From positions 1 through 64,000 of the forward strand of contig NZ_LGVW01000034.1 of NCBI RefSeq assembly GCF_001263335.1: DNA of 64,000 nt, in the 5' to 3' direction. A program made the translations under genes and the position numbers. Origin of the DNA: Dichelobacter nodosus (GTDB lineage Bacteria > Pseudomonadota > Gammaproteobacteria > Cardiobacteriales > Cardiobacteriaceae). The stretch's first letter is position 1; each line of letters begins with the position of its first letter. Positions 38,631-47,401 of this stretch are shown in pieces. The notes under the pieces were generated by a model. The model saw nothing but the letters and a program-made list of their open reading frames with translations, was not told where the DNA came from and ran no database searches.

Positions 38631-39420
38631 CGGTTGCGGTTATTTGCGTTTCATGAATCATTTTTTTCAATGACGGGTGCAATTGTGCGTTTGCAGCAAT
38701 AACGGTTCCAGTTTCTAGCATCGCATTATTTCCTTCATAATCGCTGACGATAACGCCAGATTCTTGCGCGATTAATACGGCGGCGGCAATATCCCAGTTA
38801 TTTAATTTGCTGGCAAAATAGCCGTCTAATCGTCCGCACGCGACAAAACATAAGTCCAAAGAAGCCGCGCCTAAACAACGAAGCTCACTAATATTTTGTA
38901 AAACTGAATGCGTGCGTGCGCTCTCCGATGAATAATCTGACGCAGTAAAATGAGTAGCAATCATTGCCCGCGTGGGTTCGCGAATAGTATTGGTGCGAAT
39001 TCTTTGCCCATTGAGTTGCGAACCTTGACCGCGCGCTGCTAAAAACCAATCTTCCGTAAGCGGGTTATAAACCAAACCAATTTCTAATTTTCCTTGTTTG
39101 CTGGCGGCAATGGAAACCGCAAAATGCGGTAATCCGCGCAAAAAATTTTCCCCGCCGTCGATCGCCGTAATCAACCATTGATATTCACTTTCCGTTGTTT
39201 GAACGCTTTGATCATCATATTCCTGACCGATGATATCGTAATCGGGATATTTTTCGTTTAATATCTGCCGGATTGCTTGTTCTGCACTTTGATTGACCGC
39301 ACGCGCAAAATCAATGCGTTTTTCTCGAAAATGAAGACGGCTGGCGTCTCGATAACCGCGTTTAACGACTTTTCCGGCTTCTTCAGCCGCGCGACGGGCA
39401 ATAGTCAGCATGGGATGCAT
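38617..39420 (-). CDS. SuhB / inositol-monophosphatase-fold protein with altered metal site
   Basis: A 267-residue protein. The start MHPMLTIARRAAEEAGKV, with AAAGGAA upstream, matches SuhB; a TTG/ATG frame 10 codons longer is less likely. The fold is clear (GLPHFAVSIA, LGAASLDLCFVACGRLDGYF, NNWDIAAAVLIA). Key metal ligands are changed: the family GEE reads GQE (Q66), DPxDGTTN reads TAIDGGEN (T85, E91), and the early VTxxD reads ARAVN. Only the late WD remains standard. Phosphatase activity is doubtful. E. coli SuhB also acts non-catalytically in rRNA antitermination, so a retained regulatory role is possible. Confidence 0.88.
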   Translation of the reverse strand: MHPMLTIARRAAEEAGKVVKRGYRDASRLHFREKRIDFARAVNQSAEQAIRQILNEKYPDYDIIGQEYDDQSVQTTESEYQWLITAIDGGENFLRGLPHFAVSIAASKQGKLEIGLVYNPLTEDWFLAARGQGSQLNGQRIRTNTIREPTRAMIATHFTASDYSSESARTHSVLQNISELRCLGAASLDLCFVACGRLDGYFASKLNNWDIAAAVLIAQESGVIVSDYEGNNAMLETGTVIAANAQLHPSLKKMIHETQITATAAEN

Positions 39421-39546
39421 AGGAATTTCCTTTAAATTTTCAAAGAACAAAAGGCGGTCATTTTAGCAAAGCAACGCGGCAATTGCTTTGTTTATTCTGA
39501 CGCGATTTTTAATCAAAACGGCGCATTGCCAAGGAAAAAGATTGGA

Positions 39547-40836
39547 ATGAATATTTCTCGTTTCGTAATAAATTTAGGATTAATTTCTATTTTATCCGCT
39601 TGCTCTTTAGTGCGTTATCAACCGATTGAACCCATTGATACGATTAATAAAAATAAAGGGTATCGTCTCGAGCAAATCGTGCAAAAATCCGGCAAAGACG
39701 ACGTTTTTATGATGATTGCTTTTTCCGGTGGTGGTACGCGCGCGGCGGCGTTAGGTTACGGTGTATTAAACGCATTAGCGCAGGAAAAAATCGGGCGACA
39801 ATCTTTATTAGATCGCATTGATGTGGTATTTGGCGTTTCGGGCGGATCAGTTTTAGCGGCATATTTTTCTTTGTACGGCGCGGAGACAATTCCCAATTTT
39901 GAGCGCAAATTTTTAAAACAAAATTTTCAAGGCGCCGTCACCGACCGCGTTTTTTCTTTGGCAAATATGCCGCGGTTATTTTCCCCCGAATTTGGGCGCG
40001 GCGATTTATTGCAGGAACAATTTGAAAAGGAATTATTTGGTAAAACTACTTTTGCCGAATTAGCGAAAAAGCGCAAAGGACCTTTTGCCGTCATTTCGGC
40101 AACAGAAATGAATTCTGGAGTTAGAATTGATTTTACTCAAGATTTTTTTGATGTGATGTGCCTTAATTTAGGCGATTTGCCGATTGCGCGCGCCGTTGCC
40201 GCTTCCAGCGCCGTGCCAATTATTTTTACGCCCATCACCCTAAATAATCACGGTGGACGTTGTCATTATCAGCCGCCAATTTCTTTGCAAGAAACCGCAA
40301 AACATTATGAAAATAGCCATGAACGTCCTTATTTGCATTTGTTAGACGGCGGACTGACGGATAATCTCGGGTTGCGCCATATTTTGGATATCAGCGAGAT
40401 GTACGGCGATTTATCGCGGCAATCGTCATTAGTGGAAAATGTGCGCCATCTTGTGATCATCAGCGTTAATGCGCAAAATCAGTTAAAAAGCGATATTGAT
40501 TTATCGGCAGCCGTTCCGGATACCGTTGCAATGATTAATGCGGTGATTAATGTGCCCATCGATCATTATTCCAAAGAATCTTTGCGGCAATTTCATAAAT
40601 TGGTTGACGAATTAAATCAAAAACCTTTATACAATCGCCGCGGACAGCCCGTTACGGTGCATTTTGTGAGTTTAAATTTGCAAGATTTGCCAGATTCGGC
40701 ATTGCGAGAAAAAGTGCTGAATATTCCTACAACGTTTAAATTGTCGGCAGCAGAAATCAATCAATTAAAAGAAGCGGCGGCGGTTTTGCTCAAACAATCA
40801 CAAGAATATCAACAATTGCGGCGGATTTTAAAATAA
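39547..40836 (+). CDS. patatin-like phospholipase, lipoprotein
   Basis: A 429-residue protein with a lipoprotein signal ending in LSAC (Cys about 20). Its patatin domain has the oxyanion loop FSGGGTRAAALGYG, the nucleophile elbow GVSGGS and the catalytic Asp in LLDGGLTDNLG. It is probably a membrane-anchored periplasmic or outer-membrane lipid hydrolase. The ATG at 39547 is chosen; a TTG seven codons earlier would spoil the signal peptide. It diverges from the suhB-like gene. Confidence 0.9.
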   Translation: MNISRFVINLGLISILSACSLVRYQPIEPIDTINKNKGYRLEQIVQKSGKDDVFMMIAFSGGGTRAAALGYGVLNALAQEKIGRQSLLDRIDVVFGVSGGSVLAAYFSLYGAETIPNFERKFLKQNFQGAVTDRVFSLANMPRLFSPEFGRGDLLQEQFEKELFGKTTFAELAKKRKGPFAVISATEMNSGVRIDFTQDFFDVMCLNLGDLPIARAVAASSAVPIIFTPITLNNHGGRCHYQPPISLQETAKHYENSHERPYLHLLDGGLTDNLGLRHILDISEMYGDLSRQSSLVENVRHLVIISVNAQNQLKSDIDLSAAVPDTVAMINAVINVPIDHYSKESLRQFHKLVDELNQKPLYNRRGQPVTVHFVSLNLQDLPDSALREKVLNIPTTFKLSAAEINQLKEAAAVLLKQSQEYQQLRRILK

Positions 40837-40845
40837 TTCGCTGAT

Positions 40846-40876
40846 AAAAAAACTCCCTTTCGGGAGTTTATTTTTA
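40846..40876. terminator. bidirectional rho-independent terminator
   Basis: AAACTCCC-TTTC-GGGAGTTT is flanked by A-rich sequence upstream and TATTTTT downstream. It serves the patatin gene and the convergent AhpD-like gene. Confidence 0.88.
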
Positions 40877-40877
40877 A

Positions 40878-41468
40878 TTAAAGATAATACGCTTTGGGCG
40901 CAGAAGGATCGGTTTCAGGGAGATTAGCGGCAAATTCCGTCCATTCGGGATTAATTTCGGGGTGCGCTAAATTATTGACGTAATTCGTTAATGTTGCTAA
41001 AGAAACGCCCACAAAAACTTCTAAAACGTGTTGTTGCGTATAACCAGCGGCAAAAAAGTTTGCTAATTCTTGATCAGAAATATTGCCTTTATTTTCCAAA
41101 ATTGCGCGCGTAAACGCTTGTAAAGCGGCATATTTTTTATGATCAACGGGATTTCCGGTTTGCAGCGCCGTTAAAAAATCATCATCAAAAGCCAATTTTT
41201 GTTTTGCCATCACGCTATGCGCCGCGAGGCAAAATTGACATTGATTATAAGCAGCCGTTGTAATTTGAATCACTTCAATTTCTACTGGTGAAAATTGCGT
41301 TTTCGCATTGATTTGATTCAACTCTTGATAGCATTGAAGCGCCACTGGGGCATTTGCAAAAACACCAAAAACATTTGGAACCATACCCATCATTTCATGA
41401 ATTTTTTCAAGATAGGGTTTTGCTCCAGCGGGAGCCGTTTCTTGAGTATGAACAGTTAAACGTGCCAT
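40878..41468 (-). CDS. carboxymuconolactone decarboxylase / AhpD-like protein
   Basis: A 196-residue protein of the AhpD-like CMD family. The redox motif is NQCQFCLAAHSVMAK: CxxC followed by His, with a Glu about 11 residues before. It is likely a peroxidase-type or disulfide-reductase antioxidant protein. The start at 41468 has AAGGAG at 6 bases; a TTG two codons earlier is too close. No ahpC is nearby. Confidence 0.85.
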   Translation of the reverse strand: MARLTVHTQETAPAGAKPYLEKIHEMMGMVPNVFGVFANAPVALQCYQELNQINAKTQFSPVEIEVIQITTAAYNQCQFCLAAHSVMAKQKLAFDDDFLTALQTGNPVDHKKYAALQAFTRAILENKGNISDQELANFFAAGYTQQHVLEVFVGVSLATLTNYVNNLAHPEINPEWTEFAANLPETDPSAPKAYYL

Positions 41469-41522
41469 TAGCAACTCCTTGTGTTGTTAAAAAACTCTAT
41501 TCTAACTTAATTGACCGCAATT

Positions 41523-42581
41523 TTATTGTTCATCATCGCAAAGCGCCGCGCCGCAATCAGCCACTTCAATCTTTCCCCACGCCAGCGCCGGATAATTCTG
41601 CATCAGAAAATGATGCAACGCTTCATAATCGGGGTGCCAAACTAAAATCATACCGCCGTGATGACCGCGCATCGCGCCCGCGCCACTAATTTTCGCCGCG
41701 CCACCGCAACGATTCATTTGCTCAATAAAAAACCGTGTTTTTTCGGGAACAACGCCGATTTTCGTCAATAAATCATGATTTTCTTTCATCACATCAGCGG
41801 GCGATTGCTCGGAAGTTAAAACAGATTTTAATGCTTGCGTACAATCAGAAAACGCCTGCCACAACGCCGTATCCTGTTTATGCCGTTCGCGCACAAAAGC
41901 CACGCATTCGCCCGTGCTGCATTCAGGAATGCCGGATAAAATCCAATACCAATTTTTTAACGACAAATCGAGCGCGCAAGGATTTTGTTCCTGCAAAAAT
42001 TGCATTCCGCCAAACGTCACCGCCGCGGCATCAATCGCGCTGCCTTTTCCGTGCTGCAAACGTTCACAAAAACGAACTTTTTCAAAACGTTGCGCCAAAG
42101 TTTGCGGTCTATTTAATAAATGTTCATACAAAACCATTGTCGCAGCAATCGCTGCCGCTGATGATCCCATGCCCGCTCCCAGCGGTAAATCAGAAAACGT
42201 TTTTAAACGTCCCGCCGCCAGCGGCGACTGCGTTTTTGTGCGTCCAACCACGGGGACGTGTTTTGCACACTGCGCCAAAGTGTACAAAATCAAATCATCG
42301 GGACGCTGCAAAATCGTATTAACGGATAATTGTCCCGCTAAAAACGCCTCAAAACGTTGATCCAATTTCTGCCGCAATCTATCCAATGCAGATAACGGTA
42401 AACGCCGCCCGCGGGTAATGCCCGTTAAAGCCGTGCACAAACTGCTGCCGCGGTGAAAGGGTTGAAAACATACGCGCGTATAACGCGCAACGGCAACAAC
42501 GATCGCCGGTGCCCCGTAAACCACCGCATGTTCGCCGCTTAAAATGAGTTTTCCGGGCGCGCGCGCGCAATAACGATTCAT
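41523..42581 (-). CDS. mevalonate kinase (GHMP family)
   Basis: A 352-residue GHMP kinase that phosphorylates mevalonate. Motifs: APGKLILSGEHAVVYGAPAI at the N-terminus, the ATP loop DLPLGAGMGSSAAAIAA and the C-terminal KISGAGAMRGHHGGM. The start overlaps the HMG-CoA synthase stop (ATGA). Phosphomevalonate kinase and the decarboxylase are not in the window and must be elsewhere. The homologous phosphomevalonate kinase is the main alternative, but the HAVVYG motif favours mevalonate kinase. Confidence 0.87.
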   Translation of the reverse strand: MNRYCARAPGKLILSGEHAVVYGAPAIVVAVARYTRVCFQPFHRGSSLCTALTGITRGRRLPLSALDRLRQKLDQRFEAFLAGQLSVNTILQRPDDLILYTLAQCAKHVPVVGRTKTQSPLAAGRLKTFSDLPLGAGMGSSAAAIAATMVLYEHLLNRPQTLAQRFEKVRFCERLQHGKGSAIDAAAVTFGGMQFLQEQNPCALDLSLKNWYWILSGIPECSTGECVAFVRERHKQDTALWQAFSDCTQALKSVLTSEQSPADVMKENHDLLTKIGVVPEKTRFFIEQMNRCGGAAKISGAGAMRGHHGGMILVWHPDYEALHHFLMQNYPALAWGKIEVADCGAALCDDEQ

Positions 42582-43732
42582 GGTTGCGCGCAATATTGGC
42601 GTTGCGCCGCCGAAATGCCCGTAAAACGGAATTGAGCGGTGTTGTATCGTTCAAATTCAATATCAGTGGCACCAATATCACCGCGGTGCCAGAATTGATA
42701 ATACTGTTCTTCGCTTAATGCCGTACGGTGAGCGAGTAATTGCTGATGACGCGCTTTTTGCCGCATATTTTGATAATGCGGCGCAATCGTCAGCGCAAAA
42801 AATTCCCCCACGCAACCCGAACCGTAACTAAACATTGCCAGCGTTTTTTCGGCTAAATCATCGCGGTGATCGAGTGCCGAACACAAGCTTAAATATAAAG
42901 ACGCGGTATAACTGTTGCCGATTTCGCGGTTATAAATCATGCCGGAAAGTAGGCGGTCGGGCGCGTAATCAATATGATTGAAGCGGCATAAGCGTTGATG
43001 CGTTTTAAGCCCCATTTTGGTAAACGGCAAATGGTAGCAATATTGGGAAAATTGAGAAAACGCCAAGCCGCCTTGATTTTGGTAATCGTTAAACGCATTT
43101 TGCGCGGCACGCAGATAAACCGTGGTGGAAAATTTGCCATCAACCAGCGGCGTATGACGATGATTTGGGCGCCAAAAATCCATCACTTCTTCCGTATAAA
43201 TACCGCTTAAACCGTGCCAAACGGCAATTCTCGGATGAGCAGCAATAACCATCGCAACCGCCGCACAACCTTGCGTTACTTCGGCAGCGCTGTGTAAATC
43301 GTAACGCGCAATGTCGCTGGCAATTAATAAAACTTTACGGTTTGGGTGCGCTGCAACATAACTGCACGCGAATTGCAAACCAGCGGTTGTGCTATAACAC
43401 GCTTGCTTTAATTCCACCGCACGGCAGCGCGGCGATAAATTTAATAAACGATGCACGTATACCGCCGCGGATTTTGATTGATCAATGCCCGTTTCCGTCG
43501 CCACGATAACGCTATCAATTGCTTGCCGATCGTCTTCATCAATCAGCGCAAAAGCGGCATTACTCGCCAAAGTCACGATATCTTCATCGTGCGGCGCCAC
43601 CGCAAAACGCATTTGCCCCAAACCTTCATGATATTTTTTAGCTTCTACGCCGTCGCGCTGTGCTAACGTACTCAATTCCATATAATATTTTGGAATATAA
43701 AACCCGATTTTATCGATGCCAACTGCAATCAT
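42578..43732 (-). CDS. hydroxymethylglutaryl-CoA synthase
   Basis: A 384-residue bacterial HMG-CoA synthase that condenses acetyl-CoA with acetoacetyl-CoA. Catalytic E80 (VATETGID), nucleophile C112 (LKQACYSTTAG) and the later His in CYHLPFTKMG are all present. The start at 43732 overlaps the isomerase stop (ATGA); the longer open frame to 43900 lies inside that gene. It is the third gene of the mevalonate operon. Confidence 0.95.
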   Translation of the reverse strand: MIAVGIDKIGFYIPKYYMELSTLAQRDGVEAKKYHEGLGQMRFAVAPHDEDIVTLASNAAFALIDEDDRQAIDSVIVATETGIDQSKSAAVYVHRLLNLSPRCRAVELKQACYSTTAGLQFACSYVAAHPNRKVLLIASDIARYDLHSAAEVTQGCAAVAMVIAAHPRIAVWHGLSGIYTEEVMDFWRPNHRHTPLVDGKFSTTVYLRAAQNAFNDYQNQGGLAFSQFSQYCYHLPFTKMGLKTHQRLCRFNHIDYAPDRLLSGMIYNREIGNSYTASLYLSLCSALDHRDDLAEKTLAMFSYGSGCVGEFFALTIAPHYQNMRQKARHQQLLAHRTALSEEQYYQFWHRGDIGATDIEFERYNTAQFRFTGISAAQRQYCAQP

Positions 43733-44763
43733 AATGAATCCCGAATAATAAATTTTTCCTGCCACCGCAGTTGATCGTTTTGGCTGCAGCCTAATAAAAA
43801 CATTGCCGTGCGATATTCGCGTTGCAATTGGCGAATATAACGACACACCGCATCTGCCGATTGCATCGCAAACGGCAAAAGAGGCGCTGCTACGCCGCAA
43901 ACTTGCGCGCCCAAAACCACCGCTTTAACCATATCAATACCGCTACGAATGCCACCGCTGGCGACAAACGTCATTTCAGGGTGCGTTTTATACGCTAATT
44001 TCAAAGCTTGCGCGGTAGAAAGTCCCCAATCTTGAAAAACTAAACCTAAATCATCATCGGGGTGCGTTCGGCGATGGTATTCAATCCGGCTCCACGACGT
44101 GCCGCCGCGTCCGGCAATATCAAATATACGAATGCCTGCGCTGATGCCTAATTCAATATCTTCCGGACTCAAACCACAGCCTACTTCTTTGAGCAAAAGC
44201 GGCACACTTAACTCGCGGTTAATCGCTGCCATTTTTTCAGTTAAATGCGCGAAATTGGTATCGCCTTCCGGTTGAACGGCTTCTTGCAGCGGATTTAAAT
44301 GAAAATATAAACCGTCGGCTTCCAAAACATCGACCGCTTGCCGGCATTCTTTAATCCCAAAACCCGCGTTTAACTGCACCGCGCCTAAATTCGCCAGTAA
44401 TAACGCATCGGGCGCAAAAGGGCGCAAAGCAAAACTATCGCGGCTGTCTTTATTGCGCATCATGACGCGCTGCGAACCGACCGCCATCGCCACGCGGCAT
44501 TGCTGCGCTGCTGTTGCCAAATTGCGGTTAATGCGCCGCAAAACTTCATTATCGCCGCCGGTCATTGAAGAAATAATGAGCGGAAACGATAGCGTTTTCC
44601 CCAAAAAGGTGCACCGCGTATCGATATCGCCGTAATCAATTTCCGGTAACGCGCGGTGGATTAATTGAATACGATCAAAGCCGCTGTTGTACCGTTCAAT
44701 GCCGTTGTCGCGTTCGATCGCGGCGAGGTGTTCGATTTTGCGATCGTTGATTTCTCGATCCAT
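43729..44763 (-). CDS. fni: type 2 isopentenyl-diphosphate delta-isomerase (FMN-dependent)
   Basis: A 344-residue FMN enzyme that interconverts IPP and DMAPP. Motifs: DRKIEHL near the start, FPLIISSMTGGDNE, AVGSQR, KEVGCGLSPED, IAGRGGTSW and VASGGIRSGIDMVKAV. The start at 44763 forms a TGATG junction with the reductase stop; the longer frame lies within the reductase gene. Type 2 isomerase commonly accompanies mevalonate genes in bacteria. Confidence 0.94.
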   Translation of the reverse strand: MDREINDRKIEHLAAIERDNGIERYNSGFDRIQLIHRALPEIDYGDIDTRCTFLGKTLSFPLIISSMTGGDNEVLRRINRNLATAAQQCRVAMAVGSQRVMMRNKDSRDSFALRPFAPDALLLANLGAVQLNAGFGIKECRQAVDVLEADGLYFHLNPLQEAVQPEGDTNFAHLTEKMAAINRELSVPLLLKEVGCGLSPEDIELGISAGIRIFDIAGRGGTSWSRIEYHRRTHPDDDLGLVFQDWGLSTAQALKLAYKTHPEMTFVASGGIRSGIDMVKAVVLGAQVCGVAAPLLPFAMQSADAVCRYIRQLQREYRTAMFLLGCSQNDQLRWQEKFIIRDSL

Positions 44764-45815
44764 CAAGATTTGCGCTCCAATACTAAATGTGCTCGCATTA
44801 ATTCGCCTAAATTCGTTTGCGCGGCAAGTAATGATAATTCTCCGCATAAAACCACCGCCGCGCACAATGCCGCTAAACGGCGCGCATTTTCGCCCGTTGA
44901 ACGTTCCGCGCGGCAGCCCATTTTTTCCAAATGATCGTTGACGACGGCAAAATCCGCATTTTTTCCATTGCCGACGCTGCCGATGATTAAATTGGGCAAC
45001 GTGCAGGAAAAATATAAATCGCCGGCGCGGTTTTCGCAGTGCACCATACCTTGCGAACCTTCAATAATGTTGGCAGCGTCTTGTCCCGTGGCTAAATAAA
45101 AAGCAAGCAACATGTTGGCAAAATGCGCGTTAGCGCTACGAATACTGCCGGCGAGCGTACTGCCGATAAGGTTTTTTTGCAGATTGAGTGTGCTTATTTT
45201 TTCCGCGCTGCTGCGTAAATGCCGCGCACATATTGCATCTGGAATCAGTATTTCGGCAATAGCGTGTTTTCCGCGTCCTAAAATACCGTTGACGGCGCTG
45301 GCTTTCTTATCCGTGCAATAATTTCCGGAAACAGATCCGTAATGCAATTGGGGATAATGTTCCAAAAGATAGTGCAACAAAGCATCAGCGGCTTTGGTGA
45401 CCATATTGTGTCCAGCGGCATCGCCCGTTTGAAACGAAAAGCGTAAAAATAATAAATTTCCAACGATTTCATCGTGAATATCAATAAGTTGTGCAAAACG
45501 GCTGGTGTCGCGCACAACATTTTTTAAAATTTCTTTTTGCGCATAAATGGAGCGTAAAACGGCAAACGTGCTGGCGGCGTTATCGGTATAAACTAAAATT
45601 GAGCGCGTCATCATTTCGTGGGTAATCGTTACGCGGATACCGTTTTCCGCTAAACGCGAAATTTTGGCGCCGCGATTGCACGATGCCCACAGCGGGCTTT
45701 CATAAGTTGCCAAAGGAATCGAACAAGATTCTTCTTCGATGACGTTGCCACTGATCGATACCGGACCAATCCAATGCGTTGGGATCGGCGTGGCGTGGGG
45801 ATAAAAATCTACCAT
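44763..45815 (-). CDS. hydroxymethylglutaryl-CoA reductase, class I-like
   Basis: A 350-residue enzyme that makes mevalonate from HMG-CoA. Class I features: SGNYCTDKK (catalytic Lys about 170-171), INGILGRGK-like NGILGRGK, TGDAAGHNM in place of the usual GDAMGMNM, the acid residue in PLATYESPLWASCNRG (E39), ATGQDAANIIEGSQG (catalytic Asp), and a late His (MRAHLVL). The start MVDFYPHATP at 45815 is preferred to a longer frame that adds an unsupported N-terminus. No Shine-Dalgarno sequence is obvious. It is the first gene of the mevalonate operon. Confidence 0.92.
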   Translation of the reverse strand: MVDFYPHATPIPTHWIGPVSISGNVIEEESCSIPLATYESPLWASCNRGAKISRLAENGIRVTITHEMMTRSILVYTDNAASTFAVLRSIYAQKEILKNVVRDTSRFAQLIDIHDEIVGNLLFLRFSFQTGDAAGHNMVTKAADALLHYLLEHYPQLHYGSVSGNYCTDKKASAVNGILGRGKHAIAEILIPDAICARHLRSSAEKISTLNLQKNLIGSTLAGSIRSANAHFANMLLAFYLATGQDAANIIEGSQGMVHCENRAGDLYFSCTLPNLIIGSVGNGKNADFAVVNDHLEKMGCRAERSTGENARRLAALCAAVVLCGELSLLAAQTNLGELMRAHLVLERKS

Positions 45816-45881
45816 AATGAGAAATAAGCTTATTTTAACGAGGCGGCAGTATAGCAATTTTGCTTTTATCGCGCCGCATGC

Positions 45882-47312
45882 TTAAAGCAGCATTAAACTT
45901 GCGAGTCCCAGAAAAATAAAAAAGCCGCCGGAATCCGTGCAAGCCGTAATGAGGACACTCGATCCTAAAGCAGGATCACGATTGAGTTTTTGCATAACCG
46001 CGGGAATCATAACGCCCATAAATGCTGCCAATAGCAGATTTAGTGTCATCGCCATCAGCATGACGAAACCCAGCATAGCGTTGTGATATAAAAGCGTGGT
46101 GATAACGGCAAGCGTGCTGCCCCATAAAATGCCGTTAATCATGGCAATGCTTAGTTCTTTGATGAGTAAACGGCGGATTTGTTGCCAAGAAAATTGTTGT
46201 TGTCCCATCGCGCGCACCAGCATCGTAATCGTTTGATTGCCAGCATTGCCGCCGATGCCAGCAACGATTGGCATCAGCGCCGCGAGCGCCACAATTTTTG
46301 AAATCGATTCCTCAAAAGCACCGATAACGCGCGATGCAATAAATGCCGTGCACAAATTAATCATTAACCACAAACAGCGCGATTTAAAAGCCTGCCAAAC
46401 GGGAGAAAATAATTCTTCCATGATGCTAACCCCCGCCAAACTCAACATATCTTCAGCGCCGGCGTGCCGCATCACGTTCACCATTTCATTAATGGTAATT
46501 CTGCCGATTAAACGGTGTTTATTATCTAAAACGGGCGCGGTGATTAAATCGTAGCGTTCAAAAGCGTTAGCAACCTCTTCCAAATCGTCGGTGGGGTGAA
46601 ACGTAAAAACGTCGGGATTCATTAAATCGCGCACCATATCGCGCGTATTGCTGGTGAGCAGTTTACGAATCGGCAAAACGCCTAATAACGTGTTGTATTC
46701 ATCAACCACAAAAATTTTATCGGCGTGCTCGGGCAATTCCTCAAATCGCCGCAAATAACGAAAAACCACTTTGCAAGAAACATCGCCGCGGACTTTTAAA
46801 AAATCAAAATCCATCACGGAACCAATTTGGCTGTCGAGATAAAGATGCGCGTTTTCATATTCACGTCGGGCTTGTTCATCAAGCGCGTTGATGATTTCGT
46901 GCACATCTTCGGGTTTTAAATAGGGCGTAATATCCGCGAGTTCATCGGAGGTTAATTGCGTTGAAATGGCGATTAATTCGTCGTGTTTTAAATGCGTTAA
47001 TAACGACTCGCGCACCGATGGCGATACTTCCAGCAATACTCTGCCGTCAATATCGCTGTTGACCATATTCCAAATAAAAAGCCGTTCTTCTAATGGAAGA
47101 CCTTCCAATAAGTCGGCGATATCGGCGTAATGCAAATGCGTTAACGCTTTATGAATATCGTTTTGATGTTGGCGCGCCAAAAGGCTTTCAATGACTTCCT
47201 GCTTTTCGCCGGTTTGTGCCAGCGCGAGTTTGCGTTCGATTTCATGACGACTGATCAGATCATGAATGCGGTGGAGAACCAATTGTGGATCGAGTTTATT
47301 TTGAATGTTCAT
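45882..47312 (-). CDS. mgtE: magnesium transporter MgtE
   Basis: A 476-residue Mg2+ channel. The cytoplasmic N domain (about 1-130) is followed by paired CBS domains (about 135-260, with ITINEMVNVMRHAGAEDML at the plug helix) and a C-terminal block of five membrane segments containing MPIVAGIGGNAGNQT, the selectivity region. The start at 47312 has GGAG at 8 bases; a GTG three codons earlier overlaps that site. Confidence 0.95.
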   Translation of the reverse strand: MNIQNKLDPQLVLHRIHDLISRHEIERKLALAQTGEKQEVIESLLARQHQNDIHKALTHLHYADIADLLEGLPLEERLFIWNMVNSDIDGRVLLEVSPSVRESLLTHLKHDELIAISTQLTSDELADITPYLKPEDVHEIINALDEQARREYENAHLYLDSQIGSVMDFDFLKVRGDVSCKVVFRYLRRFEELPEHADKIFVVDEYNTLLGVLPIRKLLTSNTRDMVRDLMNPDVFTFHPTDDLEEVANAFERYDLITAPVLDNKHRLIGRITINEMVNVMRHAGAEDMLSLAGVSIMEELFSPVWQAFKSRCLWLMINLCTAFIASRVIGAFEESISKIVALAALMPIVAGIGGNAGNQTITMLVRAMGQQQFSWQQIRRLLIKELSIAMINGILWGSTLAVITTLLYHNAMLGFVMLMAMTLNLLLAAFMGVMIPAVMQKLNRDPALGSSVLITACTDSGGFFIFLGLASLMLL

Positions 47313-47401
47313 CAGCCACACTCCAAATTGAGCGAAAAATGGGGCTATCTTGCCATAAAACCCCTAATTGCGGCAGTTTTTTCAGCGGTTTGAAGCGATT
47401 T

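Noticed and set aside
41735-42360. Long plus-strand open frames opposite the mevalonate kinase gene
   Set aside because: They are antisense to a clear GHMP kinase with intact motifs and lack family-like features, so they are by-products of codon bias.
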